Part shown: positions 54,963 through 64,000 of the stretch, in pieces
How the letters are laid out: each line of letters begins with the position of its first letter
Numbering within the stretch: the first letter of the stretch is position 1
NCBI GenBank assembly: GCA_023053575.1
Contig: JAKZAP010000021.1
Coordinates: 7,230,212-7,294,211, forward strand
From: Branchinecta lynchi
Taxonomy: Eukaryota > Arthropoda > Branchiopoda > Anostraca > Branchinectidae
Direction of reading: 5' to 3'
DNA length: 64,000 bases
Notes under the pieces: model-generated
Databases searched by the model: none
What the model was told of the DNA's origin: nothing
What the model saw: the letters and a program-made list of their open reading frames with translations, nothing else
Made by a program: the position numbers and the translations under genes

Positions 54963-56662
54963 GTGAGTCAGTCTTGGGTTTGGTTTTAACCCTTAAAAGT
55001 TAATTGAAAGGGTCGAGATACGAAAATTTGGTTACAACTCACTGGCCATCACTATTCACTTAAATAGGCTTGAAGACCCAGATCAAAACGCAGTGGAGAG
55101 GCCAGATAACACACGTTTGTTTTGTTGCTACCCTGCTTTATCTGTCAATTGACAGAGATCTGACAAGCTTTTCAACGTTGGTCCCACGGAAGCTTTTATT
55201 GTTCCGGAATTTCCGGTTTGATCGGATTCCGGGTAAAGTTCTTGTCCGGCGAAAAATTTACTTTCAGATCTGGATTTAGCATGTCTCCTCAACCTGTGTC
55301 GACGATCTCTTTGGGTTTTAAAACTTCCTGCTAAATTTCCAGTTTCGGTCGGATTCCAGGCTAAGTACTTGTCCAGCAAGAAATTAATGTTCAAAAACAA
55401 GTTTAATCGAACCTCTAGTCAACTTCAAATACAAACATTTTTCGTGTGTTTTATTGTCCGATTTTAGACGGATTTCGGGTGAACTACTTGTCCGGTGAGG
55501 AAATAATTTCCATAATTGACTATCCCACTAGCTTTTGGAAAAAAAAAATCTTTTTGCCCCTTAATTTGAACTGTTATTTTGTGAATATGAACTATAGTTG
55601 TGAATATGAACTAAGGAGCGTGCTATAAGACTGCACACAGCTTCTAGTTCGCAAGAGGGCAAGAGAGACGGAGCTCTACCCGTTGAAAATTTTTCGAGAA
55701 TTAGTTGCATGGAGCTTTACGGAAAAGTTGCATGTAGTAGTAACTGTTGCCACTGCATGCTACTACTAGCAAACTGGATGCTACGGCTATAGCATCCATC
55801 GGATACTACTTAAGATTAACCCAGGCATGTTAATTCAAAGTAGTCCATCCACATATTATTAGTAAAAGTGTTCCATACATATCAATACATGCAACTTTTT
55901 CGTGCAACTGCCAAGTCAAAGAAACTGCATGCTACTACTAGCAAACTGAATGCTATTGCCGATAGCATCTATCTGATACTACTACTTAAGATTAACCCAG
56001 GCATGTTAATCCAAAGTACTCCATACAACTACATTTTATTAATGAAAGTTTTCCATACGTACCAATACATGCAACTTTTTCGTACAACTACCAAGTCAAA
56101 GAAATTTTCAGGGTATCTTTGATCAAGCATAACTTGCCGGTTCTTAGCCACGTCTCATATACATAGGCCATAGGCCTATACATCAGGATTGTCCAGAACA
56201 TGGCCGATGGGAGTAACTTATGTAGCGTTTACACGGAAAAGAAATCCCATCGAGTAGAAAGGAATTCCGGTCGACTCGAAAGGATTCCGTGCGTGAAGAC
56301 GACTAGAAAAAAGTCTAGCGGGACGAGAATTCTTTCATGATGAAATTCCGGTCTACTTGAAAGGAATTTCGTCGGAGGCGCTGGTAAAAAGAAAAAAAAA
56401 GTCTAGGTCGTTTTTGAGAGCAGCAGTCATCAATACTGATGTCATAAATGCTCTCACAACATTTTTGTATTGGCTAGTGAATTTACTTTTGTCTTATTTT
56501 CTGGTTTGAAGAATTTCTTTTTTTCCCTCTGTGTGTAAACATAATCTTGTCACCAAGATCGGATTCTGGTCAAGTTTTCCTGTACTTGTAAACGCTGCAT
56601 TAACACTGCCGTGGTAACCGAAATGTTTACCTCTTCTCTTTCAGTTGTTGGATTTTGCCTAA
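54771..56662 (+). CDS. CENPX: CENP-X / MHF2 (STRA13) histone-fold protein (gene span, first exon not found)
   Basis: Two exons, 54771-54962 and 56645-56662, encode 69 residues: ACLEELVTLACSEKQ, then KMTGESLKALHEVVRLF, VLETALRAGHQAD, VTVEHLEKILPQL and LLDFA. This follows human CENP-X (KTKVSGDALQLMVELLKVF, VDVDQLEKVLPQLLLDF) across the whole histone fold. CENP-X pairs with CENP-S (MHF1); the complex works at the kinetochore (CENP-T-W-S-X) and with FANCM in replication-fork repair. Human CENP-X is 81 residues, so only about 10-15 N-terminal codons are missing. The intron holds inverted family A fragments and a tandem duplication. A candidate AATAAA lies at 56838-56843. Confidence 0.9.
55140..55520 (-). 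repeat. Inverted family A core units in the CENPX intron
   Basis: Three degenerate units with CGGATTCCGGGT and CTTGTCCGGCGA, reverse orientation. Confidence 0.65.
55735..56110 (+). repeat. Tandem duplication of about 180 bp in the CENPX intron
   Basis: Two units share GCATGCTACTACTAGCAAACTG, AAGATTAACCCAGGCATGTT and CAATACATGCAACTTTTTCG. Confidence 0.8.
56645..56662 (+). CDS. CENPX: CENPX terminal five-codon exon
   Basis: After the acceptor CTCTTCTCTTTCAG the sequence reads LLDFA and TAA. Joined to the previous exon it gives ILPQLLLDFA, matching the human C-terminus PQLLLDF. It is too short for ORF calling; it was found by looking for the missing LLDF. Confidence 0.87.
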   Translation: MLDFA

Positions 56663-57289
56663 TGAATTTCACACAGAAAGATTGCAAGAGTTCATAAATT
56701 GTCACGTACGGCTGAGTCGCAAAGAACTCCTCCAGGCCGATTCCGATTGATCGTTGACGCCGATGATACAACGTAAACTGCTGATACTAGAACCAGGATC
56801 TCTCAATTCTCGCCCAGGGTTGACACGACCAGAAACAAATAAATTACCGTTCTGTAAAAGGAATGACCCAGAAAATGTCAGAGAGAAGAAACTCGATGAA
56901 GCAGCGCGGAGATTTTGTTTAACATTTTTAAAGTGAAAATCACCAGGTAAGGTGAGGCCGTGGCATTAGTGTATTTTTAGCGAGTGTTACCGTGACTATC
57001 ACCGGTCATATGTCGTGTTCGTGGATATTATTTGTATGGCTTCAAGTTGATTCGTGTCGAAATTTGGTCTGGAAAATTCTGAATTTTGCATGGACTTGGT
57101 CGTTCCACTTGATCTAAAGTGTGTCGGGCCATTATGTTACACTCGGCATTGTTCGACGAGTGGAACAGAAGACGGCATGCACTCGTGGGTAACAAGTGTC
57201 GCCAGTTCGGATACCCTTGGCTTAAACTCTTGGCCCTTTTCTTTTGGTAAGTTTCAGTATTCGCCCATGGGTTTTTGCGGAAACATTTT

Positions 57290-57870
57290 TGCATAAATTG
57301 TGACGGTTCAGTAAAACTTTTCATAAATTGATAATTTGGTGAAATTTTACAAAAATAATAATAAATTATGATAATTAGATAAGAATTCCCAGAAATTATG
57401 CATAAATTATTCTTCTGATTTTTCATCAATTATGATACTTAAGGGAAATTTTACAAAAACTATCATATATTATGATGATTAGAAAAGAATCCCCATAAAT
57501 TATGATAACTAGGAATGATTTATATTCAAAGTCAGCTTGGGCTCAAAGAATATTTATAGGAATGAGTTTTCATAAACTATGATAATTCGGTGAAATTGTA
57601 CGAGAATGATCATAAATTTTGAGTAATTAGATAAGAATCTCCACGCATAAGCTAGTATAATTAGGTAAATATTTTTCAGATTTGCAAAATTTGTTATAAA
57701 TTATGTTAATTAGATGAGAACTTCCATAAGTAATGCATAACTTGTAATTTAGTAAATATTTTTTCTCAGATTATGATAATTAGGTGAAATTTTACAAATA
57801 ATATAATAAAACTATGATAGTCAGAAAAGAATTCCCCTAATTTGACATAAATTATGAAAAATTGTTTGTA
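57290..57870 (+). repeat. AT-rich minisatellite
   Basis: Degenerate units of about 60 bp with CATAAATTATGATAATTAG and GAAATTTTACAAAAAT, broken once by GTCAGCTTGGGCTCAAAGAA (also at 8950). Confidence 0.75.
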
Positions 57871-59517
57871 AAAATTCCTTCACTTTTCACAAACTGGAAT
57901 AATCGGGTCAAATTTTCCTGAAGACTCCTTTTTGAGGACTACGACTTTAACGATGTTTCGTTTATTTCTACATACTGGCCGAATACAAAACTGCAACAGA
58001 ATCGGCGACTCGTGTCTACTATTTGATTTCACATTCCTTTTCTTCAAAAATCGCTGAAAAATCAAACAAAATTACAGCTTCAAACCACAATACTAGAAAA
58101 AAAGATCCGGACAACACATCACCAGAAAATTACGATACCCTAATTCGCCGGAAAACGCGGTGTTCAGATCTGGAAGGGTCCAGTTCAGCAAATCCGGTTT
58201 GCATAAATAAGAAACTGAGAAATGTCCGGATTCCGAGTGAACGTGCTTCGAGTCGTAAACTTCTGGTAAAGTGTTAAGCCCTATACTGCACAGAACTAGA
58301 AAAAGAACAAACTGCTTGTAACTTCGCTTTAGCACGCACACAGTAACCATATGACGTATGCATGAACATTATGCCCTCTACCTTTTACTACTCTCCTCTT
58401 CCTTCTACTCTACTGAAATCAAAAGGATAATTGCAGAAGGGACATTCTCATTCCGGTTACTAGTTATATGACTAAAGCTAAAATAAGAAAAAACAAATCT
58501 AGAGAGCTCAACATCCTTTGTACAGAGGTAGCTGCAGCACAGAAGTACGAGTATTAAAAAAGCAAAGATTTTGTGCGGCGCTATTTGTGCGTTTTGTTCT
58601 TAGCTGCGCTGGTCATCACAAAAACATTTTCGGTAAATAACTGCAAAAGACATCCACGTAATAAAGAACCAGTAAGTGACATCTAACGGAACTCAGTCAT
58701 ATTTTGCAATGGGCGTGTACCCACCTCCCTAATACAGATACTAAAAGCTACCACTGTCTATCTGTTCGAAGATACAGGTAGGAACGGCGTTGGCAGCTTT
58801 TGGTTGCTATTGGAGGAGGTTTGGAACACACCCTATGTAAACTGCTTAAGAGCTGCACCAATAATTAAGAAGGCCTGATGGATACCCTCCCAAGGATATA
58901 CTTATGTAACTGATTAGTATTTTGGAAAGTAAAAATAATTTTTTTAAAGAAAAAAGCAAGAAAAGTATTTCGTTGTATTTTCGTCCAGATAAATCGGTTA
59001 AGATTACAGTTTTGAATTATTCATAAGAGGCAACTATTTTTTGCTGCTATTGGTTTATTACTTTTTGAATAAATGCGTTTGTTAAGATCACTTGACTAGT
59101 TATGGTTGAATTTGATTCCACTGACTGTAATTCCGTGCCAGGTCTGCTTTACCATCAACTTTCATGTTCATCTATCAACGCTCAGAATCGTGAGGGCATG
59201 TCACTGCTGAAGCTTTTCCCATGCACAGACCTCGCGTCATAAGTAAACGTCAATGCTTGTTGTACGATGAGAAACACTGCGATGCTGGATCATACGTAAT
59301 CACATGTCGTATGCGATGATCGCATAATCACGGGCCCTTGGTAGCTATTTAGAAACAAAAAGCTCTGAATTCCGTCCGAGGCGCTTGAAGGTTCTTTTCT
59401 GACGGTACATCCTCTCTACCCACTAACTAGAATGTCACAAACTGACTATACACTAGTATATACAGTATCAAGCCAACTTTCGTTGATAAATATTCCTTCA
59501 CCCCAAGCTGACTGTGA
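57871..59517. other. Region 3' of CENPX, nothing recognised
   Basis: No exon with splice context or repeat family match was found on either strand. Confidence 0.5.
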
Positions 59518-59755
59518 ATCATATTTGACAGTAGAAAACGGATACGTCAGCTACATTTTATTAGAGCTATATTCCGGCCCTTCTTGGCAAGGATCCTCTT
59601 CAGACTCAAGCCGCCTCAAGCTGGTAAATCAACTTACTTTTTCATTTACCACTTCATTTACCAGATTGAGCCTGAAGAGGACCCTTGCCAAGAAGATCCC
59701 AAATATAGCAACTCAAATAAAATGCAGCTGAAGTATACGTTTTGCACTGTCAAAC
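59518..59755. mobile_element. Hairpin MITE with nested stems
   Basis: The outer ends TTTGACAGT/ACTGTCAAA and inner stems (CTTGGCAAGGATCCTCTTCA against TGAAGAGGACCCTTGCCAAG) make almost the whole element self-complementary. Confidence 0.72.
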
Positions 59756-60257
59756 CAAGCCAACCACTACAGAAGATTCCAATCAGATCCTGAGACACAA
59801 ACTGTGCCCTTTTGCCCCCTCCCCTTTCTAGTATAGAGAAGAGTCTGCACCGTCCTACAAACACCTTCGGCAGTTTTAGCAACACATTTTGACTAGCAGA
59901 AAATTCAACACACTAGATGCCTTTTGCTATGAGTCAGATCTACAGTTTGAGTATAAAATAATACAGACTTTGTGCACCAAATAACTACAGTCGCACAGTG
60001 ATCCACCCTCCAATGACACTGCTTAGATTCATTCTGACCAAATATCCCTCAAAAGCTCGCAAGGGCTTTTCCCCGAGACTTTCTTCCCCTCCATTTGTCT
60101 GGGGCTGTGGGGAACGAGACGCCACGGAGGGAGTGGGCCGCTAACTACACTAGTACCCAGCGTTCGGCATATACCATCATAACAGTGTAATGTCAACTCC
60201 CGACCCTCTGACCACTAGGCAACCAGGGGCTTGTGAACGCACTTCCGCAAATGACTA

Positions 60258-60432
60258 CACTGTACAAAAAAATCTTGCAATATTTGCTACTGGGATTAAT
60301 CGTGTCTCTAAAAAGATAATCTTATCTCTAATTCGGATTGATCTTATCTCAGTAACGACTTAGTTAAAGCTAATCCCAGTAGCAAATACTGCAGTTAACT
60401 TTAATCCATACTCGGAGAAACTTTTTACAGTG
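60258..60432. mobile_element. CACTGTAAAA MITE, copy 2
   Basis: The ends CACTGTACAAAA/TTTTTACAGTG are flanked by TA on both sides (Tc1/mariner-like). The interior GCAAATACTGCAG is shared with copy 1. Confidence 0.78.
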
Positions 60433-61659
60433 TATAATCGCTAGATAAAAGTTGGCTGCAGGGAAAGTGATCAACTTGAGGCAAGTTCATCTTAAAAGCT
60501 CACTTGACCATGTCACTTGACTGGAATTTTGTTGTTACGTAAACATGAAATTTATAAAAGGGACTTTAACTGTGACAAATAAACCTGAAATTATTTTGAT
60601 TTGGAAGTACAGGACTAACTTCCCTACCTATAATAATTTGTCCAGGTTACTCTTTCCTATTAAATTAAATCTTAGGTTTCTTTGATTTTCTCCGCTTCCC
60701 GAGGTTCTGGCTTGCCAATTATGTGGACGAGCCCTTGGTGGCTCGGTGGTTGGATTTGGAAGTCGAAGCCGAAAATCGCAGCTTGAAATCCCGCCCGAGA
60801 CTTTCAGTTCACTTATGAACAAACTGTAATGTGCCCTCACTGCCACTCGTTAATCTATGATCACCATGCGACTCTAACATAACTTGACTTAGTTAAAGAA
60901 AAATACACAGAAAACCTGCAAACGTCACACTTTTGAAAGTTCAACGACTGGCCTCGGCTTTTTCACTAACCGCTCAGTTCGCTTTGGGAGTACCTTTCGT
61001 TTCACAAGCCTCTGAACACTTAAATTCACTAAAAGCTGCACAACCACTACAGACTGCTTACTTCACAACTGAGTCTTCACTTCAGAGATTCTTCATTCAA
61101 GAGAGTATTGTCATTTCTAACTCCGTATCGGCAAACAACTGAAGACGCTTCAAAAGGTTATACCAAACTGGCAATAGTTACAAGATGACTGGAAAAGACC
61201 CACTTCTGTCTACGTTTAGTAGGGGACAACCCCCGGAACCATTAGAACAGCGCGTTTCCATCCCCTCGCGCTCTCAACTTCTTCGAGCATACGCGTTGGT
61301 CCATATCCTGCGTTTCTGCGACAAAACGCTGCCATCTTGCCTTTTGTGTCAAAAAGTGACGAACACCTGTGTTACGCGAAATCTTGGGAGCAAACAAAAA
61401 TCTAATTAAATATTTTGTTCCCAAAGTTATTTTTGAAAAGATTTTCTTTTCCGTAAACAGTAATTCCCGCACTTCAGTTTAGGTCAAGGTGGAACATATT
61501 TACAAGGAAGGGAAGAGAGCGATTCCAGCTATTCAGAGTCGCGGTTCGGGGGTTGTCCGTATTGCCGTTAGTGAGCTGTTGTCCAAATCAAACATTTCTA
61601 ACCGCCCGCTCTTTAGCCACTCGATCACATCTAGCGGCAAGAATCCGCATTGCGCGCTT
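60433..61659. other. Intergenic, nothing recognised
   Basis: Short open frames at 60933 and 61185 have no recognisable similarity. GGGGACAACCCCCGGAAC (61212) has an inverse near 61545. Confidence 0.45.
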
Positions 61660-61765
61660 TAACTTCAAGTCGATAACACAAGGATGCGCAATTTCAACAG
61701 ATACCACTTAGGATGTTAGCTGTTGTGTTTTGCAAACGTTACGCACTGAATGTTATGAATATAAG
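61660..61765 (+). repeat. Interspersed repeat, inverse of 63795-63880
   Basis: GATAACACAAGGATGCGC, TTTCAACAGATA and GATGTTAGCTGTTGTG recur inverted (and partly directly at 63690-63740) near the window end. Confidence 0.6.
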
Positions 61766-61918
61766 AGCCGAAATACCGCCGTAAAAACATCTGCTGACTT
61801 TTTGTTTATCCTCATCATACTGGAAAAGTCAGCAGATGCTTTTTCGAATCATCTTGGCTATTCTTGTTATGCATAAAGTTCAAAGCGTAATGTTTGGAAA
61901 ATCATCATCCTTAAGAGC

Positions 61919-62300
61919 TTAAAGGACCCCTCGCACTATTTACTCCTCAGCTTACAGTATTGTAAAATATCTGAATACTTTAAAACCAGGCTGTGCTTTC
62001 AACAAATAACCCATGGTTTTGGCTGTTTTAAGCTTTCCCAGTGACCCGCTGACTTGTAGCGAAATCAGGGAAACAATTTACATAACCGGTTTTTCTGATG
62101 GAAAAACTTCTCGCAGACAACCATGGACAGCATGGTACACATCGAAGGAAGCAAAATACGGCAAGTGAGAAAATCAGCGTGGTTTCGTTAGAGGAGTTAG
62201 AATGTACCTTCCGAATTTGGGGTTTCCGGGTTTAGAAATATATCGAGTGACTATGAAAGTAGGTTGCATTAGTATTATAAGTAAGACATGCGCTTTAAGA
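61919..62300 (+). repeat. Interspersed repeat, second copy of 1107-1480
   Basis: Direct, roughly 85-90% similar copy by eye (start TTAAAGGACCCCTCGCAC). Confidence 0.75.
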
Positions 62301-62517
62301 GCGGGCAGTTCTCCCGGTCGACAGAAGTAGGTCACCTATTACGTCATAGCTACGTATAAAGTTAAACAAGAAAACACCGGCAAGCCTTACAGAATAGCCA
62401 ACGGTTGGCTATAACAAACAACGAGTATATCAAACGAAACTGAGCAAATGGAGCCGACTAAAAATCTTTCGGATAGTTCATCTGAGTAAAACTTGGGCTG
62501 AAGGAGGGTGGCGCCCT

Positions 62518-62641
62518 CTCGCCGGCGTGGCTCAGTAGGGAGCATAGCGTTGATAGGTCCCACGTAGGAGATTGGCGGTCATTGGTCCGATGCTGCCCAA
62601 GTATTGGTCGGCCGCCGACGCGGCCATCCTAAAGAAGAAGT
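62518..62641 (+). repeat. tRNA-derived SINE-like sequence
   Basis: A GCGTGGCTCAGTAGGGAGC box A and TCATTGGTCCGATGCTG (box B-like) are followed by a GC-rich body (GGTCGGCCGCCGACGCGG) and an A-rich end. This is the layout of a tRNA-headed SINE. Only one copy is in the window. Confidence 0.5.
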
Positions 62642-62723
62642 AGAATATTATATTTTATCTAATAACACATGCAGTAAATAGTCAATCTCGAGCTACCACA
62701 CTGTCATATATACACACATTTTA

Positions 62724-63080
62724 GTTGCGTTTTTGCAACCATAGTATTTGTTACCACTGTAACTGTGGTAATAGTATTAACTAATAGTGTAACTAATAGT
62801 ATTTGTTACCACTGTAACTAGATCTGCAATTAGTCGTTTTTGCAGTTACCGTGGTATCTGATACTACGGTTGCTCTAAAAAACGAAAGTTGCTTAAATTG
62901 CGCTTTTCAAAGCTATCCCAAAAGAAAACTGATATCCAGTCGCATCAGTAAGTGCTAAACTTCTTTCCCAACAATTTGACAAGGCTCTATTCTTGGTGAT
63001 GATGAAAGTGAGATAACTTTTTCAGATACCACGATCAGTTACCACGGTAACTGATACCACAATAACTTCAAAAACGCAAC
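62724..63080. mobile_element. GTTGCG MITE copy
   Basis: Same terminal repeats, flanked by TTA and TAA. A short internal tandem (AACTAATAGTATT region, about 62770-62820) is private to this copy. Confidence 0.75.
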
Positions 63081-63082
63081 TA

Positions 63083-63540
63083 AGGCGTTTTTTCGCCGTT
63101 CCCAGAGGACTCCTCGGAGCATCAAGGGGAACGGCGAGAATAGAGGGAGTCACTCCACGCGGACTTACGAGTACGTACAATAACGAGAACGCAGGGAATA
63201 GATATTCCTTCTGCGAGTCATATTTCACGGTGCAGACCGGATAAGTCAGTTACATTTTTTTTGTTTATACAATGTAGCTGACTTATCCATTTTGCACCAT
63301 CAAATACATGGGGAATGCTTCCAAAATGAATTCTGTTCGAAAAAAGATATCGCTGACGAAATTAGTCAGGATCCACCTTATTTTTGGTTTTGTTTATTCT
63401 GATTGTTTTAATAAATCTTACATTGCACAAACACCAGCAAAAATTAATTCCCCTCCGAATCTGAAAGGGAGTCCTTTTTCATGATGGTGATGATAATCGA
63501 AGCATTCCCCGTTGAAGTCCCTGGCACAAACAAAAAACGC
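63083..63540. mobile_element. AGGCGTATTCTCG MITE, copy 5 with nested insertion
   Basis: The left end is AGGCGTTTTTTCGCCG; family sequence continues to about 63540 without a clear right end. A separate hairpin (63222-63306) interrupts it. Confidence 0.7.
63222..63306. mobile_element. Small hairpin element nested in a MITE
   Basis: TTTCACGGTGCAGACCGGATAAG and its inverse (CTTATCCATTTTGCACCATCAAA) pair; the interior TCAGTTACATTTT matches elements at 18.7 and 59.5 kb. Confidence 0.65.
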
Positions 63541-63684
63541 GAGAGCAGTTTTATAGCCTATAAGTAGTTTGTTTTGTCAGTCATACTGAAGCGGGCGTAG
63601 ACCTGGCGGCTGGCTGACATTCAGTTTATTATTTTTCTTCCCAAAACTTCTGACCAATTTGAGAAAGCCTTGCACTGTCAGGAG

Positions 63685-63885
63685 TCTCATAACAGTTTCA
63701 ACAGGTGACACCTAGGATGTTAGCTGTTGTGGTTTCCAAATCTGCTGAATTATTTGTTTGTCATCATGTTACTTCCTGGCAATGCCTGTTATGTATAACA
63801 TTTAACGTTCGCAAAATCATAAAAGATGACATCCAAAGTGTTGTCTGTTGAAACTGCGCGTCCTTGTGTTATCCGAAATGAAACT
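63685..63885. repeat. Small inverted pair related to 61660-61765
   Basis: TTTCAACAGGTGACACCTAGGATG at the left and CATCCAAAGTGTTGTCTGTTGAAA at the right form imperfect arms of a roughly 190-bp foldback. Confidence 0.6.
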
Positions 63886-64000
63886 TCAGACAGTGGTTTT
63901 CTCAAATCGGTCGGCAGTCGCTGAACAATAAACTGAATGTCCGCTTCAAACGGATCCTATGTCTTTAAAGAATACAGGAGTATTTAATATATGTAAATAT

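Noticed and set aside
56550..56771. Minus-strand open frame with protein-like look (IGLEEFFATQPYVTIYELLQ)
   Set aside because: It runs antisense over the CENPX terminal exon and has no recognisable similarity.
60140..60240. tRNA-like look (CTCTGACCACTAGGCAACCAGGGGC)
   Set aside because: Box A and box B cannot both be placed and no cloverleaf forms.

Overview
The window looks like intron-rich nuclear DNA of an invertebrate animal. Coding sequence is in short exons with GT..AG borders and matching phases, the proteins are metazoan, and most of the rest is transposon and satellite-like repeat. The species cannot be named from the sequence. No bacterial-style genes, operons, CRISPR arrays or viral genes were seen.

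Three genes are recognisable, all on the + strand. (1) 301-16329: the C-terminal part (seven exons, about 415 codons) of a TLDc-domain protein of the MEAK7/TLDC1 type; all exon phases join, and the 5' end lies outside the window. (2) 34799-47511: a TP53BP1 (53BP1) homologue in four phase-compatible exons (1,054 residues visible). It has an SQ/TQ-rich disordered region, a tandem Tudor domain, a basic segment resembling the ubiquitin-dependent recruitment motif, and two C-terminal BRCT domains. A candidate first coding exon lies at 20952-20990. (3) 54771-56662: CENPX (MHF2/STRA13), a histone-fold protein, in two exons; the last encodes only five residues and the stop. The first exon was not found.

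Everything else is accessory DNA. Two families have a similar plan (short palindromic ends, a tetranucleotide microsatellite, a core of about 136- or 165-bp tandem units) and resemble Helentron-type non-autonomous elements (pearl/CvA/HINE). Family A is at 2500-5956, 14488-15769, 28838-29303, 32236-33713 and 36590-38036, with inverted fragments near 31 kb and 55 kb. Family B is at 7830-9810, 43600-45560 and 51300-54600. Foldback or MITE-like elements with clear target duplications include two hAT-type copies (8 bp) at 21790-22490 and 25335-26002, a 1.29-kb Mutator-like palindrome (9 bp) at 23032-24322, G-run hAT-like elements, a 3-bp-TSD family (five copies) and a TA-flanked family (five copies). 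A 2.5-kb inverted-repeat transposon with a broken Cys-rich protein gene is nested in a family A copy at 3158-5674. Degenerate LINEs are on the - strand at 26140-27250 and 39233-40449. A tRNA-Thr-like sequence sits inside a near-perfect 39-bp inverted repeat at 19389-19566, and related tRNA-like sequences occur near 6.8 and 14.2 kb.

The three genes do not form an operon. 53BP1 and CENPX both belong to genome-maintenance pathways, but their adjacency alone proves no functional link. Introns are inflated by the mobile elements; one family A copy ends only 35 bp before a coding exon.
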